From: Dendrolimus kikuchii
Lineage: Eukaryota > Arthropoda > Insecta > Lepidoptera > Lasiocampidae
Reading direction: 5' to 3'
Length of the DNA stretch: 64,000 nt
Assembly: GCA_019925095.2 (NCBI GenBank)
Contig: CM034401.1
Location: 18,136,338-18,200,337 of the forward strand
The notes beneath the pieces are model-generated. The model was not told the origin of the DNA. It saw only the letters and a program-made list of their open reading frames with translations, and searched no databases. This document shows, one piece after another, positions 32,885 through 44,339 of the stretch. Numbering within the stretch: the first letter of the stretch is position 1; the number at the start of each line of letters is the position of its first letter. Position numbers and translations under genes: made by a program.

Positions 32885-33617
32885 AAAAAAAAATACTCAA
32901 CTCAAAAATAATTTATCATAAAAATGGCAATTGAATGAATCAAATAAAACAATTGTTCGTTTGAAACGTTTCTAAGACGTATTTCACTTTGCTTTCATGT
33001 CATTTATTATGGCATTTGATAAATTCTTATCTCCTTGTCGTCTGAATGGAGGTAAAATGTAATTTATTCTGCTACCTATCGCTGTTTTCGTTATTGAATT
33101 TTTAATGGGATGAGATGAGGCGGATATTAATCTAACTGACATCCTAAAACATATTATTTTCTTATAATTATGTTGATACTAGGATATGGCCGAGACTTCT
33201 TCCACGCTTGACTTGTAATTCTCACGAGATTCCCGGGTCACAAAGTAGCGCAGTATTTAAAAAAAGAATATATATAAGCGGAATCTGTGTTGGAATAAGC
33301 TAATGTTTATGCATAAGAAAAACTCAAATTACTCCCGGGAAAATTCCCGCGGGATTCCCGGCATAAAAAATATTACACATTTTAATACATTAAGTTTGCT
33401 ATTGACCAGTAAAATAATCACATTGGAATTCGATTTATTTTAATGTGGCCATTTTAAACCATTCCCAGAAAAAATCCCGCGGCATTCTCAGGATAAAAAG
33501 TTCAGAGTTTTATTCTAAGAATTAGCTGTCGATCAGCGAAAACTGATTCTTATTTCGACGTGTGGACATGATCACGGAAGACAAAGAATAAATCTTTTCA
33601 AAGAGGATACTATTATT
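32885..33617. other. Spacer with diverged ~125-bp tandem units
   Basis: GATTCCCGGGTCACAA (33,230), TTCCCGCGGGATTCCCGGC (33,346) and AATCCCGCGGCATTCTCAGG (33,473) recur at about 120-125 bp intervals, with partly similar sequence after each. No gene seen. Confidence 0.45.
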
Positions 33618-34050
33618 ACAAGCTTTTATTTAACTTGCAATGTATGTAAGTATGTATGTATGTAAGTATGTATGTATGTAAGTATGTATGTAATTATGTA
33701 TGTATGTAAGTATGTATGTAAGTATGTATGTATGTAAGTATGTATGTAAGTTCGGGTGGAACCTTGCAAATTAAATTTGACCAACTTCCCGGTTTCCAAT
33801 TGAGCTGAAATTTTGCACACATATGTATATAGCGTGACAATGCAATAATGTGGTACCATGGAGTTGATCATCAGATCCGATTCTATCTTCAGATGGAATC
33901 AGAAAGAGGCCATAAGAACTTCTGTACTAAACAAGATAGACCCGTCGTGTTTGGGCTCGTTTTACTTGTCTTGATTAGCACTCTGCTGCTACATGATATC
34001 CAGGATCTCAAAAGCTTGTATTTAAAAACTTTTTTAAAAAAGCTTATTAG
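33618..34050. mobile_element. MITE-like repeat with AAGCTTTT ends (family H), expanded copy
   Basis: Same body as 23,835-24,150. The TATG/TAAG run near the left end is expanded to about 110 bp (33,640-33,752). Confidence 0.65.
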
Positions 34051-34210
34051 TTTAAATTATAATGTTTTTCGTTTCAGACCTACAAAGAACGGCAAGCTGG
34101 CGTATATAAGTAAGTTTTATGCGATTATTTAAAAAAAATGTTTCGTTAATTTCTACTATTATTTATATTTCAACGCGAAGCCCGCGATGGCCACCGAACA
34201 TATTGGACCA

Positions 34211-34490
34211 CACATACAAACATACATAACTTCACGCCAGTTCCCTTGCGGGGTAGGCACGAACAACAGAGCGCCATTCAGGCATTGGACCACACGAGCT
34301 GCCGATACCCCTATATCAGGCGGTTTGGGGCTTGTGACCCCCCGCGTCCATTCCGGGGTAAAGAACATTAGCTCGAGGCTCCATACCCACTCTGCCAACA
34401 CTGAGGCAGAGTTATACTGTAAGACTTTTAAAGGGCATTTCCCGTCTGGATGGCTACCTACTATCCCTGGTTTAGAGTATATATGAGTGG
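34211..34490 (-). mobile_element. Chimeric repeat: RTE LINE tail joined to other repeat sequence
   Basis: 34,211-34,283 is the minus-strand end of the RTE-like LINE (CATACATAACTTCACGCCAG, truncated after GCGCCATTCAGG). It is joined to ~150 bp not seen elsewhere here (GGCGGTTTGGGGCTTGTGAC, CGTCCATTCCGGGG). That runs into GGCATTTCCCGTCTGGATGG, which resembles the middle of family A. The 99- and 143-codon ORFs across it are not recognisable. Confidence 0.5.
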
Positions 34491-34690
34491 TAATAAAAAT
34501 CTCTATATAAGTAATATTAGTATGTACAGTCGTGATATGAAAAAGTGCGCCAGTTTTCAAATTGATTAATTTAAAGTTCCGTAAACACATGCTACCTTTT
34601 CAAACTTAAGTCACAGAACAGACTGTTCCACAGAAAATTTTGTTTAACTGTTTGACAATATAGTTTAAAATTACTTAGATCAAAGTTGTT
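34482..34690 (+). mobile_element. Unclassified interspersed repeat (family J)
   Basis: Reverse complement of 37,505-37,727 over about 210 bp: TATGTACAGTCGTGATATG, CGCCAGTTTTCAA, ACAGACTGTTCCACAG, CTGTTTGACAATATAGTTTA. Ends undefined, no coding. Confidence 0.6.
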
Positions 34691-34697
34691 TGATTTT

Positions 34698-34937
34698 TTA
34701 TCCGTGCAGGAACGGAGAAAGAATACAATTTCCTGCGGCCGGGCGGCCTGTCGTAAGAGGCGACAAAACAATCCACAGCCAGGTGGTAGGGCATTTGCCA
34801 GACTGGATGGCTACCACCTCTGGTCTAAAGTATGTCGCCATTACAACATTGAGCTGTCTTCCGGCATTAGTGGTGCTGATAGGCAGCAGTAACTGTTTTT
34901 CGTTTTTCGTCTACCTCTCTGCTGAACTCATGAAATA
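34698..34937 (+). mobile_element. Family A SINE-like retroposon with internal deletion
   Basis: The head is intact from TTATCCGTGCAGG to TTCCGGCATTAGTG. The middle (GGTTCCAGTC to the GTCCATAG block) is missing and the remainder resumes at CTCTGCTGAACTCATG. Confidence 0.8.
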
Positions 34938-36250
34938 CAAATATAGGTAAAAATAAAGGTAGGCCGTGGCCATAAAAGACGGAATGTGCTAGAATAGAGA
35001 ATCATGGAAAGAAAAAAATGCATTATGCCTGTCTCAAATGATTGGAAAAAGATGAAACAGAAAGAAGATTGTACACAGTCTGAAATAACTAAAACATCAC
35101 CTTGGGGCGTGTGTTGTACGGAATGCTGGTTGATGTTAAAACTTTTTTCATTGGCGCCCAGTCTGAACTTTAAATCCCGTTTCGATCTCGAAGCAGACCC
35201 GTTTCAAATCGGCAGTTATACACAGGTGGCTCCCTTTTTCGCACAACTTTATGCAAATCAGTGTTTGAGCTTAATAACTTTAACACACGTTCTGATATAG
35301 TCCGAAGTTAGGCTGTGATTTCGTTTGTACAAATTTGAAAATCTTATTTGAGCTAATATATCAAATTATTAGCAAAACATAGAGATGAGTCGAAGGCAAC
35401 CTGATTCCAAATAATAGAATGAATGTCTTATTCCCATGACAACGTATTTGTTACTGAATCGAAGAAACGCAATTGCAGCGCCATCTATTAAGCTAATCTG
35501 ACTATTTTATGGACATCATTTATCGGGATGAAATGTATTGTATGTAATCCAAGCACTATGTCGAGTTTCATTCACATACGCTCAGTAGTTTCCAAAATAT
35601 ATGCGATCGCAGCGCCATCTTTTTCGCTATCCAGTTTCATATAAATCCGTTCGGTAGTTTTCACGTGATGCTCAAACAGACAGACAGACAGAATTATCCT
35701 TCCTGATTTTTTTCACATTTTTAAACGCATTGCACAAACTCAAACCATTTACAGATTTATTATAGTATGGATTGTGATTTAATTAATTACTGTGGTAATT
35801 AAAATAAAACTAGGTTATGCAGTATAGTAGTAATTACCCTAAAATTACTTTATAATACTGATAAAAATTACTTACAAATAGGTATATACAATAAAAAATT
35901 AGATAATATAAACCATTAAAAAACCCGACCAGACCCACCAGCATGTCATCAAAAATTACCAAGAAGGCTGGCAACATTACCTCGCTAACTACATAAACTA
36001 CTACTTTAAGGAAGGTCAGCATATGTAAGATGGCTGTTGCGGACAAAGAGCACCGCCCTAACCCGACCGCCGGAGCACACCTCTCCACGCCCCGCATACC
36101 ACCGTGGCCTATAGCTCGCACAGATAGCAGCTAGGTGTCGGATGGGACGTGGGATATAGAAGTGGCCTTGGAGGCCGGAAAAGACTCACTTGCTCACATA
36201 CATACTATGGCACCAATACGCACTACTCTACTCTCTGCCATTCATCATTT
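34938..36250. other. Spacer with Helitron-like relic
   Basis: 35,540-35,775 (GTTTCATTCACATACGCTCA, TAGTTTTCACGTGATGC, CAGACAGACAGACAG, TTATTATAGTATGGATT) looks like a decayed reversed Helitron body. The 98-codon ORF at 35,004-35,300 is unrecognised. 35,930-36,180 is GC-richer without a supported ORF. Confidence 0.4.
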
Positions 36251-37504
36251 TATTCTTTGTAACTCGTTTATGTATAGTCCACATCGAGTATTATTTTGAA
36301 GAAGCTACTGCCACCAATAATGGCAAATAAATGATATTTTGTTAGACAAGCTCATCCCATGACTAATATAATCATTATAAGTAACCTAATGTGTGAGTAT
36401 CCTGTTTAGTAGTCAACTTACTCTAGTTCATGGATCCCATGACGAAGAAAATACATGTGTAGTTTTTATCGAAATGTGCTCCATTAAGCCATGCAAAAAC
36501 ACAAATTTTATTAACTTGATCAAACAGGATGAGATCATGTGTTAAATATTTATAATACAATCCAATTTTAATGTTATCACGTTTTATAAAATACATTTAA
36601 AAAGTTTATAAACTCCCAAAATATTTTTCATTTTATTTGCAAAGAAAATATTCTCCCAGCACGGCTAAAGCAACGATCGCGTAAACCGCAAGAAACTTGA
36701 TATTACATAAACATCGATGTAATTTGATAAAACTAATAAGATGCCTTAAAATGTTTGTCTCAGTATCAAAGAAAATGCAAAAACAAATTCTATTGAACAT
36801 GTTATTAAGTGATGTCATTCACGTTGACTTTCTTATATTACCTCTCGGCAGCTAAATTACATTTGTTTTAGTATAAAACCAATATAATGTTGAACGCGAG
36901 ACTCCTAATATTCTCAAAGGGCACTTTTATTTTAATTTGTTTTCTATGTACGCACAATTCTAAGTACGTATTCGTGACTTTGTCTGCTTAGGTCTCGTTC
37001 TCGTGTTCCATTGTATCTTTTATTTTATATTCTACAGTAGCGGTATGAAAAGGTTCGTCACCTTAAGTCGAGTTTTGATTGCATGAGTACAAGAAACAGT
37101 ACTGCCAACATTTTAACAAATGTTACGTTTTGCCACGGTTGTAAAATATAAAAACGTGAGAAAAGAAAATTGCTATGTTGACAATGACAGACACTGAGCT
37201 TAACAATAGTTTCAATCTTCAGAAATAAAGAGGATACAATCACTACGATTATGATAAATATTAAAAACTAATAAAAATGCCTTACATCTAAGAAAGAAAG
37301 AAAGAATTTATTTGCTAGGAAAGCGACAATACATGGATGCAGAAATATTTATATATACATTTTTAATAATAAAATTCAATATATTGTACATCGCATTTCC
37401 TACAAATGAGGTCTGCAACTCAGATTTATGCCTTGTTGGAGTTTCCTCCAGCACAGCGCTCTAAACAATCATCTCTAAACAATCTTCTTAGACAAGATAG
37501 AAAA
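36251..37504. other. AT-rich spacer
   Basis: 36,270-36,345 (CCACATCGAGTATTATTTTG, AATAATGGCAAATAAATG) and 37,288-37,345 (GAAAGAAAGAATTTATTTGC) could be LINE 3' ends but too little remains. No gene supported. Confidence 0.4.
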
Positions 37505-37727
37505 TGAAACAACTTTGATCTAAATAATTTTAAACTATATTGTCAAACAGTTAAACATAATTTTCTGTGGAACAGTCTGTTCTGTGACTTAAGTTTGAAA
37601 AGGTAACATGTGCTTACGGAACTTTAAATTAATCAAGTTGAAAACTGGCGAACCTTTTCATACCACGACTGTACATACTAATATTACTTATATAGAGGTT
37701 TTTATTACCACTCATATGAGGGTTTAG
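37505..37727 (-). mobile_element. Unclassified interspersed repeat (family J), opposite copy
   Basis: Reverse-complement partner of 34,482-34,690. The strand sign only marks their opposition. Confidence 0.6.
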
Positions 37728-38051
37728 ATGTCTGTAGATTTTTATATTTGTTAGTTATATAATGGCCTGGAATATGAACGGACTTAGTAAATTTTGTTTT
37801 ATGTATTTTTGATAATCAAACTAAAATTCGACTATTTATATTTTTGAGAAAACATGATCAACCGTGAGAGAGGTAAAATTTACGAGAGCAACTCTACTTG
37901 GAAAGACTGAAGTTCATAGCATAGAAAGCCACCAGATACCCTATCAACTCTGGATCACTACGCTCACAAGCTGTCCATGCGCGAAAGGCGAGTGAACCAC
38001 TCTATAACAACCCGCCGCTCGAAGTGATTCCCGTATAGACTTTATTAGGTA

Positions 38052-38450
38052 CTAGCTGACCCGGCAAACTTCGTACCGCCTCAGAATCAATAAATAAAAA
38101 TCGTTGATTTCTGAACGACGGGACGAACATCAAACGTATGACATTCAAAACCAAAAAAAAACTGACAAAAAAACTCCACTTTTAAATTTAATTTGATTTC
38201 TGACCAACTTTTAAATTTAATTGATTTTTAAACGACGGGACAGACATCAAACGTTTGACATGTAGGAATACTTTCTAAGGGAACGCGAAATTGTTGTTTT
38301 TACTATATTCCAAGCATTTTTTTCATATTTACTCACCTTTTAAACCTTCCCTGGACTTACACAAATAATTCAAAACTAAAATTATCCAAATCAGTCCAGC
38401 CGTTCTCGAATTTTAGCGAGACTAACGAACAGCATTGGATACACAAACAA
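38052..38450 (-). mobile_element. Non-autonomous Helitron
   Basis: The left edge CTAGCTGACCCGGCAAACTT is the reversed 3' end (GCCGGGTCAGCTAG), with A before it. The body carries CCAAATCAGTCCAGCCGTTC. The 5' start at the right is not sharply defined. Confidence 0.6.
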
Positions 38451-38546
38451 GAAAAAATTTAGAAATGAGGTTGGCACTCAGTAGTTTTGCTGTGCGGAAA
38501 CGTGGACCGACACAGCACTGGCTTTCAGAGCCCACCTCCTGAATTC

Positions 38547-39310
38547 TATCCGTGCAGGAACGGAGAAATAATACAATTTCCTGCGGCCCGGCGGCCTGTC
38601 GTAAGAGGCGACAAAACAACCCACAGCTAAGTATTAGGGTATTGATCTAGTCTGAAGTATTGTTACGAGTCGCGAGACTCGAGTTAAAATGCCTTTAGAA
38701 TTATTATAGAGTTTATGAGAACTATACAAACACGTATAGCACAGTTACAAATATAACCGAACACAACAAGTCCAAACGTAATGCACAATTAAATGCAATA
38801 AAACGCGCAAAGTCCGTCACTTATTAGATTCCCGATTGTAGTCTTGCTTCGCTCGTGGTTATCGCTTAACTGCCTTCCCCCTCCATCAGGTCATCGTTTT
38901 ATACTGCGCAACTGCAATGTCCTCGTATCTAAGTCGACTTTAATCCGACACACCTGGCTAATGACTGCCATAAAAGATTACAATACAACAATGGACTGTT
39001 TTCTAATCACAAATTATAAAAACACAAAGTAAACAAAAGAAGACGACCATAAAAGAAACTAAATGTTATTAGTTCAAATGCCGACGGGTAATAAATGTGC
39101 TTTGTTTTAGATATGCAGGTGGATTTTGTTTTTGTCAGGGCCAGAGTAGTAACACTGCTGCCATAACAACCTTGAGTTGTGTTTCGGTATTAGGTCAGGT
39201 TATGAGAGAAACAGCGCATTTACAGCACTTTTGGTGTTACAAATGTCCATAGGCGATGGTAACCGCTTTCCATCGTGCCGTCTGCCTGTCTGCTAATCTC
39301 ATGCAAAAAA
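38547..39310 (+). mobile_element. Family A SINE-like retroposon split by an LTR
   Basis: The head runs 38,547-38,660 (to GTCTGAAGTAT) and the remainder 39,155-39,310 (from GCCATAACAACCTTGAG to the tail). The gap is filled by the solo LTR at 38,661-39,154, so family A was here first. Confidence 0.85.
38661..39154 (-). mobile_element. Solo LTR nested in a family A copy
   Basis: The 494-bp block starts TGTTACGAGTC and ends AGTAGTAACA, giving the inverted TGTTAC/GTAACA ends usual for LTRs. A diverged copy in the other direction lies at 49,378-49,800. Read in minus orientation it contains GATAACCACGAGCGAAGCAA, a TATAAA-like box (GTATAAAACGATG) and AATAAACTCTATAATAATT-type sequence; orientation is inferred from these. 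I see no clean target duplication. No internal gag/pol is present. Confidence 0.7.
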
Positions 39311-39354
39311 CACATATGTAATGAGACCCCTTGTAAGAACAAGTAACTACAAAA

Positions 39355-39513
39355 TTATTCCATAACTATACCTTTATAAATTATAGCCTATGTGTTATTC
39401 TGATGTGTAAACTATATTATTGTAAAGTTTGATCAAAATCCATTCAGTAGTTTTTACGTGAAAGAGTAACAAACATTCTTGCAAACTTTCGCGTTTATAG
39501 TATTAGTAGGATA
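39355..39513 (-). mobile_element. Helitron fragment
   Basis: Reverse of the element at 62,787-63,015: CCATTCAGTAGTTTTTACGT, GAGTAACAAACATTC, CTTTCGCGTTTATAGTATTA. The CTAG end is missing. Confidence 0.7.
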
Positions 39514-39849
39514 AATGGAACATATAAGAATAATATAATTACAGATACAAGAAAATTAAAAAAAAAATCGATTGTCATCAAATGAGAAGACTAAAAATTA
39601 CCGCACACGTTTTATTTAAAAAAAAAAAACAAAAGAAATGTAATTTAGCTGTAAAACTTTTTACTTAGGGTGCGAACTGAGCAGACACTTATCCAAAAAA
39701 ACTTTTGGCCCTGTTTAAAAGTTTTTTGGAGTGGTTCCAAAGATTATGCTGCGGTATAGAACGTTTTATTTATCAAAAGCTAAATATATCGAATCGTTTC
39801 TTCAAAATAACAAAAAGTACACATTATAATGCTATAAAATATACATAAT

Positions 39850-40018
39850 CTTATACTAATATATAAAGCTAAAGAGTTTGTTTGTTTGTTTGCTTGAACG
39901 CGCTAATATCAGGAATTACTGGTCTGATTTATCGAGGAGGGTTCTAGGCTATATTATCACGCTAAGACCAAACCTTTTTTTTTAAGTAGTCCACGCGGAC
40001 GAAGTCGCGGGCAGAAGC
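39850..40018 (+). mobile_element. Helitron-like element, mutated 3' end
   Basis: Starts TTATACTAATATATAAAGCT and ends GAAGTCGCGGGCAGAAGCTA, with CTAC where CTAG is expected. Confidence 0.6.
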
Positions 40019-41136
40019 TACTTATATTATATAGCTATATCTATGTTTATTTCAAGTTCCTTAACATATCAACAGATGAAAGATTGATGAACTTTTATAA
40101 TAACGTTTGTTAATACTTGGACGATAGGTACATTTACATATTAGAAACTCATTTTTTTCTAAAATTATTCAGGAATGTTATTAGAATTACCTCCAGTGGT
40201 ATACTTTGTATGTAATCCATTATAACCCATAATACTTAATACATTGGTGATTTAGTTACCTTTGAAAGACTTGACGTACGTGTATAATGTTCAACGACTA
40301 CTTTATATTCTCGTTCGGAGTTTGTTTTGGAGGTGATTATTCGGATAAGAATCTCGGACGAAAATGCACTCAAAAAACAGGGTTAAAGCTTGTATGAAAA
40401 AACTGCAAAGCCTTAGTTTTAAGTGCCTACTTATAACCTGTTCCTGAACTGATGGAATAACTGTAAACAGATAAGCTGCACTATAAAATCAATGAAAAAA
40501 CATCAAAAAGTACTATAAACATATTAACAGGTATAAAAATGTTGTCGAGATCGCTGGGGAGCATTATCAAAATGCTAAGCGCATTTCCATTTGCATGGCA
40601 ACACTGATCCCTTGCCCTAAATACAGACCAGCCCTTTGGTCACGCGAGACTTCTTAGCTTAGTTCATAATTTTATTGTTTTTCCTTTATTTTACTTTTAG
40701 ATATTTATTGTTCTCACACATAAAGAAAAAAGTTTTCATTGACATAAATTTTTAATTAAACGTTTGATAAACGCAAAATTAAGTAAAACTGATAAACAAC
40801 TTAACGATGAACTTAAAACAAACATTATATTAAGATTCCTTTGCAAACTTTTAATTAGCTTAAATATTCACTTAATATTATTCTGTACTTGTTATTTTTA
40901 TTTTTATTTTATGCCTCTGCTACGTCTGGGATAATATTAGCAACTGTGTCATGTTAATTTTATTTAAAGGATTAATGCGTTATTTGGGATGCGACATTGT
41001 AATTAATTATCCATGACGTTAAACACTGACAGAAAACTTATGTGTATACACTAAAGTAGCTAATAATTAACGGCGTTATTTTAACTCTGTAGACAAAAAT
41101 GGATCTAATAAAAAGTTTTATTTTATTTTTTTATTA
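40019..41136. other. AT-rich spacer
   Basis: No supported feature. 40,550-40,660 is slightly GC-richer. Confidence 0.45.
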
Positions 41137-41449
41137 TTTTTTTTTATTGCAGGAGATCAGCAGACAGGCAGACGGCCCAGTTAATGGAAAGCCGTTACCA
41201 TCGCCTATGGACATTTGCAACATCAAAGTTGCTACAAATGCGCTGCTGCTCTCTTAAGGGAGACTGGAACCTGGTCACTAATGCCGGAACACAACACAAG
41301 GTTGTAATGGCGACATACTTTAGACCAGGGGTGGTAGTCATCTAGTCGGGCAAATGCCCTACCACCTGACTGTGGGTTGTTAAGTCGCCTCTTACGACAG
41401 GCCGCCAGGCCGCAGGAAATTGTATTCTTTCTCCGTTCCTGCACGGATA
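41137..41449 (-). mobile_element. Family A SINE-like retroposon, full length
   Basis: Poly-T/TTATTGCAGGAGATCAGC at the left to CTCCGTTCCTGCACGGATA at the right. Confidence 0.85.
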
Positions 41450-42073
41450 GATATAGATATTTAACTAAATGACGAAAACAGTGAACGTGTATTGCCAACT
41501 CTAGAGATCCCATCGTTGTGACCGGACTGCCGAGCACTTTCTCTATTTATTTGAAAACTAGCGGTACACGTTGCCTGCTATGAAAAAATAAAAATCGGGA
41601 ACCCGATTCCAGCGCCAAGTATTTTGTTAAGATTGACATTTTTAAGTACGTAATATCTTTTGAATGGAATTTCCAATTTGAGTAATCTACAGGTATTGAA
41701 TGATTTGTTTGGATAAGGATTAATACAAAGGTACGGATGACATGGTTTGATTTTGGTCGGCATTTCTATCAACTTTTAAAATGTAAAAAGTAATTATAGT
41801 GACATGACTACAATAGTTGGACATGTGGCATAGCTAAGTTTTTGTAAATATTGGTATGTTCTTTAATATTGTAGAATATTTGTTTGTTCTATCATCAATA
41901 GTTTCCGCAGCGAATACGATAAAAGACATTCTGTAGCTAATTCTTTTTCCAATTTGGGTTACATTATTGAAGTTTTATTAATAAATATAGCCTATATTAC
42001 TCAGAGATAATGTAAAGAATTTTTGAAAACAGCCCGTCAGTTTTTGAGTTTATTCGTTACAAACATCCTTACT
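41450..42073. other. Spacer with possible Helitron edge
   Basis: 41,561 CTAGCGGTACACGTTGCCTG looks like a reversed Helitron 3' end, but no further match was found. Nothing else. Confidence 0.35.
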
Positions 42074-42296
42074 TCCTTAGTAATATTATAAACGCGAAAG
42101 TTTGTAAGAATGTATGGATGTGTGTTTGTTACTCTTTCACGCAAAAACTGCCGACTGGATTTCGATGAAACTTTACAATAATATAGCTTACACATGAGAA
42201 TAACACAAAGGCTATAATTTATAAAGATATAGTGTGAATTATCCAAAATATAACGATTTTCCATTACCACGCGGGTTAAACCGCGGGCGCAGTTAG
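42074..42296 (+). mobile_element. Helitron-like element
   Basis: Same body as 62,787-63,015 (ATTATAAACGCGAAAGTTTG, GTTTGTTACTCTTTCACGC, GGCTATAATTTATAAAGATA, AACCGCGGGCGCAGTTAG). The 3' CTAG has mutated to TTAG. Confidence 0.75.
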
Positions 42297-42704
42297 TACA
42301 AAAATACAAATCTTTCCTCTTTATATTATTAATAAAGATAGATAGAACTTCGAATTCCTCCCCGCCAAAGACACAAAATAGGTCTTTATTGACTTTTTGA
42401 ATATCAATTAAATTTAGCTAGTAGTTAATTGAGATATAATTTTGTAGATTTCAATATAAGTGTACCTACTCCATCAGAGCCGGAGAACAAGTAATCAATT
42501 TCAATAAAAAGATGAAGTGGGACAAAAAATGTGGTAATCAATCATAGGCCGCGTCACGGTGACGCGGGATAGGGGTGGCCACTTTGGGGATGATTGAAGC
42601 TCGTTTCATTGCGGGAGAGCTGGCTACGTTTACCTACTATAACACCTACCTAATATTTGTAGATAAAATGTATATATTTATATTGTTTTTGTACTTATTT
42701 ACAC
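42297..42704. other. Spacer, nothing recognised
   Basis: 42,545-42,580 has GCGTCACGGTGACGCGGGA, a small GC palindrome. No gene. Confidence 0.4.
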
Positions 42705-43020
42705 TTATCCGTACAGGAACGAAGAAAGAATACAATTTCCTGCGGCCGGGCGGCCTGTCGTAAGTGGCGACAAAACAACCCACAGCCAGGTGGTAGGGCA
42801 TTTGTCCGACTGGATGGCTACCACCCCTGGTCTAAAGTATGTCGCCATATCAACCCTGAGTAGTGTTCCGGCATTAGTGATCAGGTTCCAGTCTCCCTTA
42901 AGAGAGCAGCAGCGCATTTGTAGCACCTTTGGTGTTGCAAATGTCTATAGGCGATGGTAACCGCTTTCCATCGAGTGGGCCGTCTGCCTGTCTGCTGAGC
43001 TCCTGCAATAAATAAATAAA
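42705..43020 (+). mobile_element. Family A SINE-like retroposon, full length
   Basis: TTATCCGTACAGGAACGAAG to CTCCTGCAATAAATAAATAA. GTACTTAT lies on both sides (42,691-42,698 and 43,023-43,030), a possible target duplication with a few extra bases at the left. Confidence 0.85.
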
Positions 43021-43042
43021 AAGTACTTATATGTATTGTGTG

Positions 43043-43220
43043 TACTTATCATTTATCATTATTTACAAACTGCACCACCGTTAGTATTAAAAATCTATTA
43101 ATCCCTGCCACGGATTGCCTGGAAGCGATCGCTTCTTAGCGATAAGGCCACCCGTTGTACTTATCTCTTGCATTTTTCTATTTATGTTTGTCTATGCTCT
43201 GGTGTACAATAAAGTGCTGT
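43043..43220 (+). mobile_element. CR1-type LINE 3' UTR end
   Basis: GGATTGCCTGGAAGCGATCG, TTAGCGATAAGGCCACCCGT and GTGTACAATAAAGTGCTGTC. Confidence 0.75.
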
Positions 43221-43776
43221 CTATCTACCTATAATTTCGGATCAGCAGTAGTCTATTATTTTCAGTAATAGACTAAGCAATATTAAATTATTTAAAATGC
43301 TCATTAAACTTAACATTTAGCCTCTTGGGCTCCCCTACTATAAGGGCAAAGATCATAAAATAATAGAATAGGAAAAAGGTGTTGTAAAAATGTAAGAATA
43401 TTTTGACATCTGGGGTGCCATTGTCAAGTTACACATTCTCATTTTAATTGTTATATACTCATATGTAGAAATGGAAATATCACTTGATACAATAACAGAT
43501 GCAGTAGCTTTCTAGTTTTAAGAATTACAGTTCATAAATAAATAATTTCGGCATGTAAATAAATAATAATATATTATAGAACAATTATCAATTTTAAAAA
43601 TTAACAAAGTTTCAGTTTATTCATGCTCTAAATATTTAAAAAATTAAAAAAATGTGGGAAGAAGTACAAGTAAAAAAGCTAAAATACTTCTTTTTAAATG
43701 AGTCGTTTTTTTAAATATTCTCAAATAACATGTTGAAATGTTTCGAATTTATATCAACAATATTACGAATCAAATA
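43221..43776. other. AT-rich spacer
   Basis: No supported feature. Confidence 0.5.
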
Positions 43777-44042
43777 TAGAATGACTAAACAGATATACAA
43801 TGCAAAAGTGGATGGATGCAGAAGTCGTGGAAGGCCACCACACACCTTCCATGATCAAATTGATCGTGTACTAGCAGAAGGTGATGTCAGGAGCCTTAAG
43901 AACAGACGAGCTTGCATGACAAGAGTTATGAATGTCAAAGAGGCAAGTGAGGTGTGTAAGAATAAGCCTAAATGGCACTCTGTTGTTCGTGCCTACCCCG
44001 CAAGGGAACTGGCGTGAAGTTATGTATGTATGTATGTATGTA
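43777..44042 (+). mobile_element. 5'-truncated 3' end of RTE-like LINE
   Basis: Nearly identical to the last ~235 coding bases of the element at 11,400-14,142, with frame and stop codon kept, then (TATG)n. A possible 7-bp duplication AAATATA flanks it (43,772 and 44,042). The 95-codon ORF starting at 43,730 is the LINE C-terminus fused by chance to upstream sequence. Confidence 0.9.
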
Positions 44043-44070
44043 AATATATAATATTTTAATTTTTTATTTT

Positions 44071-44324
44071 AATTGTAATAACAGCCTATAAATGTCCCAC
44101 TGCTGGGCTTGGGCCTTCCATTATAGGGGAACAGACAGTATATCCACCACGCTTGTCCAAGGCGACTTGGCAGGTTTGACATATCGGTTATCCCGATGTG
44201 CAGGTTACATCACGATGGTTTCACCGTTGTTGGTACGTGGTGGTGCATGGGTTCCGGCCTGGATCGAACCCGTGCCCTTTAAGCTTAGGACGCGTGCGCT
44301 AGCAATTACGCTGCCACGACTTAT
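44071..44324 (-). mobile_element. tRNA-derived SINE (family S), full copy
   Basis: On the minus strand the head begins near GTCGTGGCAGCGTAATTGCT (A box, 44,296-44,316). It has a perfect B box GGTTCGATCC (44,261-44,270) preceded by AAAGGGCACG. The body runs down to CCCAGCAGTGGGACATTTAT and AGGCTGTTATTAC at the left. A second copy is at 46,435-46,716 and a piece at 47,060-47,122. Confidence 0.85.
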
Positions 44325-44339
44325 TTTAATTGAAATTTT

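Noticed and set aside
33640..33752. CRISPR-like array
   Set aside because: It is a TATG/TAAG microsatellite without spacers, in a eukaryotic repeat.
35004..35300. 98-codon ORF as a host gene
   Set aside because: No recognisable motif, no splice context, and length within chance for this much sequence.
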